Shown: positions 17,799-28,300 of the stretch, one piece after another
How positions within the stretch are numbered: position 1 is the first letter of the stretch
Layout: the number at the start of each line of letters is the position of its first letter
NCBI GenBank assembly: GCA_963714415.1
Contig: CAVQOL010000015.1
Coordinates: 62,001-126,000 of the forward strand
Reading direction: 5' to 3'
Length of the DNA: 64,000 nucleotides
Source of the DNA: JAGXRK01 sp963714415
Lineage (GTDB): Bacteria; Bacteroidota; Ignavibacteria; Ignavibacteriales; Ignavibacteriaceae
Position numbers and translations under genes: made by a program
The notes under the pieces: generated by a model
What the model saw: the letters and a program-made list of their open reading frames with translations, nothing else
The model's database searches: none
What the model was told of the DNA's origin: nothing

Positions 17799-20324
17799 AT
17801 GAAGTTTCTGCTGATACTCATTCTCACGTCAATTATCGGCTTACAAAGTAACGCGCAGGTTAAAAAACCTATTAAATCATTAGATGAACTTATGCCGGAA
17901 GGAATATTTTCACAAGTTCCTGATAATATTCGCAACTCGAAACCTTATTTAAGACAGAGATGGTTTTATGAGCAGAGAGCTTATCCGTATGATAACATTC
18001 CAGAAGATGCATATCAAAAATCGTTAGATCAAAAAAATAGTCTCCGCAAAACAAACAGCGAACAAAATTTTCCAAATTTTAACTGGACAAATCTCGGACC
18101 CACACCGGGTTATTATTTTTCCTATGGAAATATTTCAAGCAGGATAGTTACTGGTGCTTATCATCCAACGAATCCAAATGTAATTTATGTCGGCCCGGCA
18201 AATGGAGGAGTATGGAAATCCACAAATAGTGGTTTAAACTGGTCATCCCTTTCAGATTATGAATCATCATTATCAATGGGAGCCATTGCGATCGATCCTG
18301 TTAATCCGGATATTGTTTACGCAGGAACAGGTGAAGCAACTTATTCCGGTGCTTCATATTATGGCAGAGGTTTACTGAAATCTACTGATGCAGGAGCTAC
18401 CTGGACAAATTTAACTACAGGTCTTCCATCTTCAACTTATTTTTCAAGATTAAAAATCAGACCAAATAATAACACACAACTTCTTGCAGCTTTGGGATAC
18501 AGCGGATTATATCGCAGCACAAACTCCGGCGCAAGCTGGACACAAATCAAATCAGGCAGAGTTGACGATGTCGTATTCTCTCCTTCAGGTGATACAGCTT
18601 TTGCAGTAGGTTCCGGAATTGGAATTATGAGATCTGTTGATGGTGGTGCAACTTTTGCAAATTATGGATCTTCAGGTTTAGCATCAGGTACACGTACTCA
18701 TTTTGATTTGGCTCAATCTAATCCATCAGTAATGTGGGCAGCAGTCTATGGATCGAATACTGTCTCCGTATATAAATCAACCGATTATGGAGTAAACTGG
18801 AATTCCAATAACTATGCCTTCGGATTTTGCCGATTTAGACGGACAGGCATGGTACGATTTATATTGCATTATTAATCCCAGAAATCATAATAAAGTTTAT
18901 ATCGGGACAATAGATATTTTTAGCACAGCAGATGGTAATACATTTACGAATATAACTAATGGTTATTCCGGAGGTAATGTTCATGTTGATCAGCATTATA
19001 TCTTTTTTCACCCTACACAAGAAAATACAATAATTTCTTGTAACGACGGTGGAATATGGAGATCAACAAATAATGGCTCGTCTTTTACTAATTTAAATCA
19101 GAATTTAACTTTAACTCAGTTTTATAGGATTACAGCAAGTCCCTTTGTCGCTACTAGAATACTTGGCGGAACACAGGATAATGGAACGCAGCAGACAAAT
19201 GCAACATCAAACTGGGCTGCTGTTTATGGCGGTGACGGTGGTGAAGTTTGTTTCAATCCGATTAGTTCCAGCTTCATTCTTGGTGAAACTCAGTATGGTG
19301 GAATTTTCAGAACTACAAACGGCGGTTCGTACTTGGAGTTCTGCTGTATCCGGTATAAACAGTTCTGAAAATGCAGCGTGGGTCGGCACCCATAATTCAT
19401 CATCCAACTGTTTCCGGTACTTTTTATACAGCTCGACAAAGCATATATAAATCTACAAACAACGGGTCATCTTGGATATCGATATCAAATAATGTAAACG
19501 GGACGGATGCCGTTAGAGAATTAGCACAAAGCAAAACCGATCCGAATATTATGTTCGCAACTTCAGGTAGCCAGGTCTTTAAATCAACTGATGAAGGTGT
19601 TAACTGGACAAATGTTACAGCAGGATTACCGAGCAGAACAATAACATCGGTTTATGTTCATCCTACAAACTCAAACGAAGTGTTGTTAACTTTTTCCGGT
19701 TTTGGAACAAGCAAGGTTTATAAATCAATTAATGGCGGAAGCACATGGATTACAATAAACGGAAATCTGCCTGATTCACCGGTTAACGATTTGCTGCTTT
19801 TTACTAATCACACAGGTTATCCGAACACTTATTTTGCAGCTACAGATATTGGTGTATTTGTAACTACCGATAACGGGGTAGATTGGGTTGAAATTGGAAA
19901 TGGCTTACCCAATACTGTTATAATGCATCTGGATTATTCACCTTCAAATAATAAGTTAAGAGCAGGCACTCATGGACGTGGTGTTTACGAAACAGTAGTT
20001 GATTTCGGTAATCCGGTTTCTGTTGAAGACACGTTTACTCCGTCTGAAATAAATATATCTCAGAATTATCCGAATCCTTTTAATCCATCTACAACTATAA
20101 AATATTCTATAAATCAGGATGGAAGAGTAAGATTAGCAGTTTATAATCCTATTGGACAGGAAGTTGAAGAATTAATCGCTGCATATCAAACACAAGGCAC
20201 TTATGAGACAGTATGGAATGCCGGGAACCGTGCATCAGGAATTTATTTCTATTTGTTTGAATTGATAGGTTCAAACGGCGAATTAATTCACAAAGAAATG
20301 AAAAAATTAGTATTGATTAAATAA
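17799..20324 (+). CDS. Secreted BNR/Sortilin-repeat protein with T9SS sorting domain (frameshifted)
   Basis: Exported protein of about 840 residues after three one-base repairs. The signal peptide ends QSNAQ (about residue 20). The body has many BNR/Asp-box repeats (GGVWKSTNSGLNWSSL, GLLKSTDAGATWTNL, GIWRSTNNGSSFTNL), so it is a large beta-propeller of the sortilin/VPS10-like kind. Residues about 755-840 are the T9SS tail: SQNYPNPFNPSTTIKYSI then NRASGIYFYLFEL, ending MKKLVLIK. Breaks lie near 18820 (cctt for cct), 19331 (tcgtact) and 19390 (accc for acc); the full span is a multiple of three, matching three insertions. GAGG precedes the ATG. Likely cell-surface or released; ligand unknown. 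Confidence 0.85.
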
Positions 20325-20346
20325 ATCAAGAATCAGAAGCCAAATC

Positions 20347-20379
20347 AAAAAAGGCAATTCCTGTGGAGTTGCCTTTTTT
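20347..20379 (+). terminator. Intrinsic terminator after the BNR protein gene
   Basis: ggcaattcc (20353-20361) pairs with ggagttgcc (20365-20373), one G-T pair, with an A-run before and a T-run after it. A classical Rho-independent terminator. Confidence 0.9.
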
Positions 20380-20419
20380 ATATCACAATTTTTATTGTTC
20401 TAAAATTAAAATTTTAACC

Positions 20420-20449
20420 TTAAAATAATCTTTTTTATTTGTAATTTTG
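20420..20449 (+). promoter_or_regulatory. Possible promoter for the acyl-CoA dehydrogenase / ackA group
   Basis: TAATTTTG at 20442-20449 matches TAnnTTTG exactly. The upstream element 19 bases away is TTA, not TTG. It would leave a leader of nearly 200 bases before the ATG at 20645, in which I see no riboswitch-like structure. Confidence 0.3.
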
Positions 20450-20644
20450 TGCGGCGTTATTGAATTTATTTTTAAGGTTAAGTTTTGTCTGGTTCTCTAA
20501 TAAATATAGATCATTTTTGTCCTGACACATGGAAAAAAATCTTGTTAGAGTTCAATTCATTTTTAAACTCTTCATTTAATTCAATTCGAAAAGAATATTA
20601 AATTTAAAAAATCTGGAAGGTAGAAAAATCGTTAAGGTAAAAAT

Positions 20645-21580
20645 ATGCAGGATGAAAATTTAAGATTAGAAGATTTATTAAGTGCATCAACTGCAACGGA
20701 TGCAAAACCCGGTATAAATATCGTTGCTATTATTGGAGCAGGAGTTATGGGGCAGGGAATAGGACAAACAATTGCAGCGCACGGTTTTGAAGTCCTCATG
20801 GTTGAAAGAGATATCAATCTGCTGGAAAAATCTAAGATTCATTTAGCAGACAGTATTGACTATGAAATCAAACGCTGGTCAATGACAAATTCCGATAAGA
20901 AGGCAATTCTTGGCAGAATAAAATGGCAAAACGATTTAAAGAACATAAATGAGTACGATCTTATTATTGAAGCGGTTGAAGAAGATTTTGGTATTAAGGT
21001 TAAGGTTTTCCAGGAACTTGATAAGCTTGCAAAGAAAGAAGCAATATTTGTTTCTAACACTTCAACTTTAAGTCTTACTAAAATTTCTGAAAAAACATCC
21101 AGACCGGACAAGATGATTGGTCTTCACTTTCTAAATCCGGTTCCAAAAATACCGCTAGTTGAAATTGTAAAATGTTTACATACTTCAAATGAAACTGTAA
21201 ATTTCGTTAAAGAATTTGTCTCTAAAATTGGAAAAACTCCCGTTGAGGTTTATGAGTATCCGGGATTTATCACTACGCGTTCGATAGTTCCGCTCATCAA
21301 TGAAGCAATGCATATCCTGTTGGAAGGTATTGCGACAGCTAAAGATATTGATACAGCTATGAAGCTTGGTTATAACTTCCAGTACGGTCCGCTTGAAATG
21401 GCTGATTCGATGGGACTTGATGAAGTGCTTACCTGGATGGAAACATTATGGGGAACTCTTGGCGAACCTAGATACCGACCAAATGCTCTGCTAAGAAAGC
21501 TTGTTCGCGAAAGAAAGCTCGGCAAAAAAACCGGTGAAGGTATTTTTAAATATGACGAACACGGAAACAAAATATCATAG
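20645..21580 (+). CDS. 3-hydroxyacyl-CoA (3-hydroxybutyryl-CoA) dehydrogenase
   Basis: NAD-dependent dehydrogenase of 311 residues that interconverts 3-hydroxyacyl-CoA and 3-ketoacyl-CoA. About 24 residues precede the Rossmann motif IGAGVMGQGIGQTIAAHG. The catalytic His-Glu region is MIGLHFLNPVPKIPLVEIV. The C-terminal domain has PLEMADSMGLDEVL and ends KKTGEGIFKYDE. The usual Asn in the SNR motif is Thr here (ITTRSIVPLINEA). It heads a rightward group with acetate kinase and an SDR, suggesting acyl-CoA or butyrate-type fermentation or fatty-acid turnover, but no thiolase, crotonase or phosphotransacetylase is nearby, so the pathway is uncertain. Confidence 0.88.
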   Translation: MQDENLRLEDLLSASTATDAKPGINIVAIIGAGVMGQGIGQTIAAHGFEVLMVERDINLLEKSKIHLADSIDYEIKRWSMTNSDKKAILGRIKWQNDLKNINEYDLIIEAVEEDFGIKVKVFQELDKLAKKEAIFVSNTSTLSLTKISEKTSRPDKMIGLHFLNPVPKIPLVEIVKCLHTSNETVNFVKEFVSKIGKTPVEVYEYPGFITTRSIVPLINEAMHILLEGIATAKDIDTAMKLGYNFQYGPLEMADSMGLDEVLTWMETLWGTLGEPRYRPNALLRKLVRERKLGKKTGEGIFKYDEHGNKIS

Positions 21581-21623
21581 TTCTTTTTAGGGGAAATTAT
21601 TAAATCAAATACGGAAAAATGAA

Positions 21624-22823
21624 ATGAAAGTTTTAGTTTTAAATTGCGGAAGCTCATCAATTAAATATCAGTTTTTCGATACCGATACAAAGACAGCACT
21701 TGCAAAAGGATTGGTTGATAGAATTGGTATGGCAGGTGCGGTTCTTAGTCATCAGCGTTACGATGGTGATAAAATAAAAATTGCAGGTGAAATTCTTGAT
21801 CACCAAATTGCAATTGAATATGTGCTTGGAGTAATGCTCAGTAAAAATCACGGAGTTATTGACGATAAAAAAGATATTGAAGCCGTTGGACATAGAGTAG
21901 TTCACGGTGGTGAAACATTTTCAGATTCAGTTTTGATAACGGAAGAAGTTGTTAATGTTTTAACAGAAAATATTGAGTTAGCACCTCTGCACAATCCTCC
22001 TAATATAAAAGGTATTCAGGCTTGTCAGAGAATTTTACCAGATACCCCTCAGTGCGGTGTATTCGATACAGCTTTTCATTCACACATGCCTCCTAAAGCA
22101 TATTTGTATGGGATACCATTCGAACTATATAAGAAGCATAAAATTAGAAGATATGGTTTTCACGGAGCATCGCATCTTTTCGTTTCTCATCGGGCTGCTA
22201 AAATGACGGGAAAGAAAATAGAAGATCTTAAAATAATTACTGCACATCTTGGTAATGGCTGCAGTATGGCTGCCGTTGATAAAGGAATTTCTGTTGATAC
22301 AACAATGGGATTCACTCCTCTCGAAGGTTTACTGATGGGAACCAGAAGCGGTGATCTCGATCCTTCTTTAATACTCTATATTATGAGCAAAGAAGGTTTA
22401 ACTGTTGGTGAGGCGGGTACACTTTTAAACAAGCATAGCGGACTTATCGGTATCAGTGGTGAAAGCAGCGATATGCGTGAAATTCTTGCAGCGGTTAAAG
22501 ATAAACAGAAAAGATCTGAGTATGCCTTTGAAATATTTTGTTACAGAATTAAAAAATATATCGGTGCATATATTGCGGCAATGGGCGGATTAGATGTTTT
22601 AGTTTTTACCGGTGGCATTGGCGAAAATGCTCTTGAGGTTAGAGAAAATGTTTGCAGCAATATGAAGTTTCTTGGAATTGAACTTGATGAATTTAAAAAT
22701 CAAAACAACGAAGAAATAATTTCTAAGGATAATTCTAAAGTTAAAGTATTCAGAATTCCAACTAATGAAGAATTAGTTATTGCTTTAGATACAGATAGAA
22801 TAGTTTCTGAAATAAATAAATAG
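21624..22823 (+). CDS. ackA: Acetate kinase
   Basis: Acetate kinase of 399 residues (ASKHA fold), converting acetyl phosphate and ADP to acetate and ATP. The N-terminal phosphate loop is VLNCGSSSIKYQFFD; HRVVHGGETF, the catalytic-Asp block QCGVFDTAFHSHMP, RRYGFHGASH and the adenosine motif FTGGIGENALEVRENV are all present. No pta is adjacent. It starts 43 bases after the dehydrogenase gene and ends 10 bases before the SDR gene, so the three are probably one transcript. Confidence 0.96.
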   Translation: MKVLVLNCGSSSIKYQFFDTDTKTALAKGLVDRIGMAGAVLSHQRYDGDKIKIAGEILDHQIAIEYVLGVMLSKNHGVIDDKKDIEAVGHRVVHGGETFSDSVLITEEVVNVLTENIELAPLHNPPNIKGIQACQRILPDTPQCGVFDTAFHSHMPPKAYLYGIPFELYKKHKIRRYGFHGASHLFVSHRAAKMTGKKIEDLKIITAHLGNGCSMAAVDKGISVDTTMGFTPLEGLLMGTRSGDLDPSLILYIMSKEGLTVGEAGTLLNKHSGLIGISGESSDMREILAAVKDKQKRSEYAFEIFCYRIKKYIGAYIAAMGGLDVLVFTGGIGENALEVRENVCSNMKFLGIELDEFKNQNNEEIISKDNSKVKVFRIPTNEELVIALDTDRIVSEINK

Positions 22824-22833
22824 AAGGTTTGCT

Positions 22834-23625
22834 ATGGACCTCGGAATTAAAGGTAAAACTGTTCTGATAACTGCTTCCAGTAAAGGCATTGGTAAAGCAG
22901 TTGCTGAAGGATTTGCAGCGGAAGGTTGTAATTTAGCCATCTGTTCCCGCAATAAGGAATCGCTTATTGAAACATCAAAGGAAATCCGATCGAAATATCA
23001 GGTTGAGCCTTTCTGGGGTGTTTGTGATTTAAATATCCTGAAGGATATAGAAAACTTCCATAATGCGGTTACAAAACAATTTGGCAATGTTGATATTCTT
23101 GTGAACAATTGTGGCGGACCGATTCCGGGATTTTTCAAGGATCTTTCCGAAGACGACTGGAACAATGCATTTGCACAGGTTTTGCTTAGTGTTGTAAGGC
23201 TGTCACATCTTGTCCTTCCCGAAATGATTAAACAGGAATGGGGAAGAATTGTTAATGTAACGTCTGTTGCCGTAAAACAACCGGTGCAGAATCTTATGCT
23301 CTCGAATTCTTTGAGAGCCGGTGTAACCGGATTCGCAAAATCATTAAGTAATGAAGTCGGTAATAAAAATATTACTGTTAACAATGTTGCTCCGGGTTAT
23401 ACTTTAACAAATCGTTTGTACGAACTGGCAGTAAATCGTGCAAAACTTTCAGGAAAATCTCATGAAGAAATTCTTGCTGACATAGCAAGAGATGTTCCTT
23501 TGAACCGATTGGGCGGACCTGAGGAAATAGCATCTCTTATAGTTTTTCTTGCTTCTAATAAAGCAAGTTATATAACGGGAACTACAATTCAGGTTGACGG
23601 TGGATCTACTAAAGCAATTTTTTAA
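22834..23625 (+). CDS. Atypical SDR-family oxidoreductase
   Basis: Short-chain dehydrogenase/reductase of 263 residues with a normal cofactor motif (TASSKGIGKAVAEGFAAEG) and a C-terminus typical of 3-oxoacyl-ACP reductases (ASYITGTTIQVDGGST). Two deviations are visible: NNAG is NNCGGP, and the catalytic YxxxK block is replaced by LMLSNSLRAGV, where Tyr is Leu and Lys is Arg or absent. The Ser (NVTSVAVKQP) is kept. This variant is known from a subgroup of SDRs annotated as 3-oxoacyl-ACP reductases whose activity is not clear. Last gene of the dehydrogenase-ackA group. Confidence 0.85.
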   Translation: MDLGIKGKTVLITASSKGIGKAVAEGFAAEGCNLAICSRNKESLIETSKEIRSKYQVEPFWGVCDLNILKDIENFHNAVTKQFGNVDILVNNCGGPIPGFFKDLSEDDWNNAFAQVLLSVVRLSHLVLPEMIKQEWGRIVNVTSVAVKQPVQNLMLSNSLRAGVTGFAKSLSNEVGNKNITVNNVAPGYTLTNRLYELAVNRAKLSGKSHEEILADIARDVPLNRLGGPEEIASLIVFLASNKASYITGTTIQVDGGSTKAIF

Positions 23626-23772
23626 TTAAAAATTTAGAATTACTAATTAGTATTAAAATAAAAACTTTAATGATACAAGAAATTTAAACTGAAATTAGTA
23701 TTGATCAAATAAATTCCTAATTCATAATTCCAGATTCCTAATTATTAATTTTCCTCATAGGCAGAGGACATA

Positions 23773-25326
23773 ATGAAAAAGCAAATTGAACTTACAATTC
23801 GTCCGGAAGAAATCAATCTTCCTGAAATCTTACTTCTGAAGTCCGCTCAATATCTTAAAATTGACAAAGAAAAAATCTCATCGGTAATTCCGCTTAAAAG
23901 ATCAATTGATGCACGAAGTAAATTCGTGGTATTTCGGTATTTAGTTGAAGTTTATATTGATGAAAAACCTATTGATCAAAACAGAGTGATTCGATATGAA
24001 CCTGTAGGTGAAGATAAAAAAGTAATTATTGTCGGCTTCGGTCCAGGCGGAATGTATGCAGCTCTTCGATTAATTGAACTTGGAATAAAACCTGTAATTA
24101 TTGAAAGAGGCAAAGATGTTCAAACAAGGAGACGAGATATCCGGGCGATTCAACAAGAACACGTTGTAAATCCCGATTCTAATTACTGCTTTGGTGAAGG
24201 TGGTGCGGGTACATATAGTGATGGTAAACTTTACACTCGTTCTACTAAAAGAGGTAATGTCAGAAAAGTGCTTGATGTTTTTGTACAACATGGTGCCGAT
24301 CCCGATATACACATTGATACTCATCCACATATTGGTTCAAACAAATTGCCCATAATAGTTGCAGCGATAAGAGAAACGATATTGAATAATGGGGGAGAGA
24401 TTAACTTCAATTCCCGTGTCACTGATTTTATTCTGAAAGAGAATAAACTTATCGGAGTGACGGTAAATGATGTTCAAGAGTTTTTAGGTGATGCGGTAAT
24501 TCTTGCAACAGGACATTCGGCAAGAGATATTTACTATCTTCTTCATAAAAACAAAATAAGAATTGAACCAAAACCCTTTGCAATGGGAGTGCGAATAGAA
24601 CATCCCCAGGCTTTAATAAATGAAATTCAATATCACACAAAAGAAAAAAATCCGAATCTTCCATCTGCATCCTACAACTTTTCCTGTAATATTGATGAGA
24701 GAGGAGTCTATTCTTTTTGTATGTGTCCGGGCGGAATTATTGTTCCCGCGGCAACTGCTCCCGGTGAAATTGTTGTAAACGGAATGTCGCTCTCAGAAAG
24801 AAATTCTCCGTTCGCAAATTCCGGATTTGTTGTTGAAGTTGGTGAGAAAGAATGGAGTAAGCACGATCAATATTTGCCGTTTTCAGGATTGATGCTTCAA
24901 AAAGAATTGGAACAGCAGGCATTTGAACTGGCAAATAAAACACAAAGTGCGCCTGCACAGCGAGTAACAGATTTTGTTTCAGGAAAATTATCTTCATCCT
25001 TACCAAAATCATCATATATACCGGGATTAACTTCTGCCTCGCTTCATAAGGAATTACCTCAGTTTATTTCTTCGCGATTGAAAAAAGCGCTAAGTGTTTT
25101 TGATAAAAAAATGAAAGGATATTATTCTGAAGAAGCAATTTTTGTTGGTGTTGAATCGCGGACAAGTTCTCCGATCAGAATTCCTCGTAATAAAGAATCA
25201 TTAATGCATTCAGAAATTGGAGGTTTATTTCCTTGCGGCGAAGGAGCCGGTTATGCAGGGGGTATAGTTTCATCAGCTATTGACGGTGAGAATTGTGCAG
25301 ATGCGGTTGGAAGGTATCTGGGTTAA
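23773..25326 (+). CDS. FAD-dependent dehydrogenase (COG2509-like)
   Basis: Flavoprotein of 517 residues. Residues about 1-85 form a small alpha/beta N-terminal domain common to this family, then the dinucleotide fold starts with VIIVGFGPGGMYAALRLIE and the acidic strand end VIIERG. FGEGGAGTYSDGKLYTRS and ILATGHSARDIYYLL are the family blocks, and GLFPCGEGAGYAGGIVSSAI near the C-terminus is the second FAD motif. The substrate is not known for any member. It is preceded by a 147-base AT-rich spacer made of repeated words such as aattactaatta and ends 52 bases before the convergent GH13 gene. Confidence 0.85.
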   Translation: MKKQIELTIRPEEINLPEILLLKSAQYLKIDKEKISSVIPLKRSIDARSKFVVFRYLVEVYIDEKPIDQNRVIRYEPVGEDKKVIIVGFGPGGMYAALRLIELGIKPVIIERGKDVQTRRRDIRAIQQEHVVNPDSNYCFGEGGAGTYSDGKLYTRSTKRGNVRKVLDVFVQHGADPDIHIDTHPHIGSNKLPIIVAAIRETILNNGGEINFNSRVTDFILKENKLIGVTVNDVQEFLGDAVILATGHSARDIYYLLHKNKIRIEPKPFAMGVRIEHPQALINEIQYHTKEKNPNLPSASYNFSCNIDERGVYSFCMCPGGIIVPAATAPGEIVVNGMSLSERNSPFANSGFVVEVGEKEWSKHDQYLPFSGLMLQKELEQQAFELANKTQSAPAQRVTDFVSGKLSSSLPKSSYIPGLTSASLHKELPQFISSRLKKALSVFDKKMKGYYSEEAIFVGVESRTSSPIRIPRNKESLMHSEIGGLFPCGEGAGYAGGIVSSAIDGENCADAVGRYLG

Positions 25327-25377
25327 TATTTTCTCTAGTTGATAGTTGTATATACTTTCCACGTTCCTATTTATCTG

Positions 25378-28300
25378 TTATTGCTTCTTAAGCTTAATTT
25401 GAGGACTTTTCCAAAGCTTAGACTTTATGAATTCATTTACTTTATAGCCGCTCTTTACTGATTGTTCAATTAACAGATTATACAATTCCGAATAATATTT
25501 AATGGCATCCTTTGCTTTCTTTCCACTTTCTAAATTAATAGTATAAATAGTTGATTTAATGATCAACCATTTAATTAAGACATCAAATCGCTCTTTATTA
25601 AAGAAGGACTCGCCGTCATATTCATTTACAAGAAGAAAGTTTTTGGAGATATCTTTTGAGAACAGATCTGAGCAGAATTGTTCCTTGTCGATAATTTCTT
25701 TTTTGCTCTTATCAGATTTTCCTTTCTTCATTTCTGACGATTTTATCTGCTCTGCATTTATATAGTGAGGAATATATCCCGATTCAAACAAAACAATCAG
25801 AAGGTTGTAATAAACTTCACTAATACTTCCTAAACCTATATAACCCAAAATTTCGAACAATGGTTTCCAGAGCATTAAATCATGAAAAACAACCGGTGAA
25901 GAATGTGTTTTAATTTGTGTAGATAGAATAACTTCGATCATTGAGTGAACTATGAGAAAATGATTTTCTGATTTCTTGCCTTCCAGTAAATTGAAAGAAA
26001 AAATATTTTCAAAATATTTAATCCATTTATCTTTTCTTTTTGCAGATGCAATTTTGATTGACAGATCATAAAAAGACTTTAATGATTCGATTTTATTTTC
26101 AAAATCTTCGATAAGTTCTTCGTTGCTTTTTTCTGAAGGCAGAACTTTATTCAGATTATAAATAACATCTTTCAACTGACTAATAATTTCATCATCAATC
26201 AGTTCAGCTTCACCTTTTATTACTTGTTCAATATTCTCAAGGCTTGCAGTTGAAAATAAATTTATAAAAGAATTATGAAAAGGAGTAAGATTAAGTTCCA
26301 TTAAAGCTTTATCCAACGATTCAACGCCTCTTCCGCCGAGGTGATCATATAATCTTCTGTACTTTCCGTCCAAGTCATTAATCTCATTAAAATCCAGAAG
26401 AACTTTAAACTGGTATCCTCTTAAATGTAAATGAAATCCATTGTGGTGGAATTCCTCACCCGAAATAAGGTAATAAAGGTTTGTTGCGTAATCACGGCAC
26501 GAATAAAAGAATGAATGATTGCCATTTAATGAAAGTGCATTTGCTATTGTTGTATTGCTTACTGAATTATTTTTCTGAACTTTATTTACAGAATATCTGA
26601 TGCTTCCAAAAGCTTCAATATATGAATTATTGTAAAGTACTAACGCCAGCTCGTTTCCTGATCGATTTGAATAAGCAAAAACGTTTTCATTTACATCTAC
26701 TGTTGGAGAAATAAAATCGTAAAGCTCAAAATTTTCAACCTGACTGAATAAATGTCGTTTTCTTGTAAGCGGAAAAATTTCTTTCTCATGACGTCGGATT
26801 AAATGATCATCAGGAATTTCGTTGTAATAAGATCTTTGATACTCCATTCCGTACTTTTCAGAGTAACCATCTATCTGTCCGTGTGCAAACATTGGAAGAC
26901 CCGGCAGTGTAATCAATAAAGTTGCTACGCCGAAATATTTATCTCCTTTACCAAACTGGTTTACGGCAGTTTCTTCATCGGGATTGCTCATAAAGTTAAC
27001 ATAGCGTTTTAGTATTTCCGGATTGAACGTAAGAGTATTTTTTATCAGCAGCTTATACTTTTCATTTTCTTCTTTCATAAGCATATGCATGAAAGCACTG
27101 TTATAAACACGATGCATTCCAAGAGTACGGACAAAATAACCTTCCATAAGCCAGAAAGCTTCTGCAAGAAGAAGTGTGTTAGGCAATTCCGCATTAATTC
27201 TGTCAACAACTTCACGCCAGAATTCCACCGGCATAGCGTCATCGAACTGTGAGCGTGTTAAAGCATAATCGGAACGTGAAGGTATTGCACCGCCTGTACC
27301 GGGAATAGGAAACCATAATCGCTGGTAATGTTTTTTTGCTAGTGTCATGGCTGCATCAAAACGAATGATGGGAGTTTTTCTTGCAACGTGCATGATAGTC
27401 TGGATAAGCGACTCACGTACTTCAGGATGCATAAGATTTAGCTGAGCTGTATCATTCCACGGCATATTAGTTCCGTCGTTGCCGTGATAAATATATTTTC
27501 TGTCGCCTGTGTAACGATCAAGTCGTTCAAAAACAATTGCAGCATCAGTTCGCGAATAATATTGATCTTCAATTCTCACTTCAACTCTTTCATCGTCTGA
27601 AAGATTTGGACCTAAAAACCTATAGCCGGGATAGGGAGGAGAAGATGTTTGGATAAAATAATCAGGTTTTTCAACAACCCATTTAGAATAAATGCCCGTA
27701 TGGTTTGGAACCATATCGCTTGAAAGTCTTATCCCGCGTTGCCAGGCGCGATCTTTAAGATTGTTAAATGCATCTTCACCACCGAGATCATTTGCAATAA
27801 CATAATCATACAAAGAATAAGCTGATGAAGCTGCTTCAGGATTTCCCATCATCTGTTTAATTTTTTTTGAAGCACTGCTTCTTTCCCAGATACCAATAAG
27901 CCAGAGCGCTGTAAAATTCCATCTTGCAAGCAGGTCTAATTCTTCATCGGGAATCTGATCCAGTCTTTTTATTTCATATCCGTATTTTTTAGAAAGCTGA
28001 AATAACCATACGTAAGCGTTTTTTGCAATCATCACAACTCTTGGCATCCAGTCAATGTCTTCCGTAAATCTTTCAAGTTCTAATTGATAATACTGGTATT
28101 CGGCATCGGAAAGATTTTTGCCTTCTTCCAATTTTTTTCTGAGACTTTCAAAATATGCATGATCAAAATCGTAACTGGGAACAGGCGGAGTGCCTTTTTC
28201 ACCGCCGCCGTGCTGAACAAAAAGTTTAAAGTCTTCCTGAATAAGATCTTTGCCGCGTAATAATTTATCTAATAAAATTTCATCAAGCACAATTCCCCAA

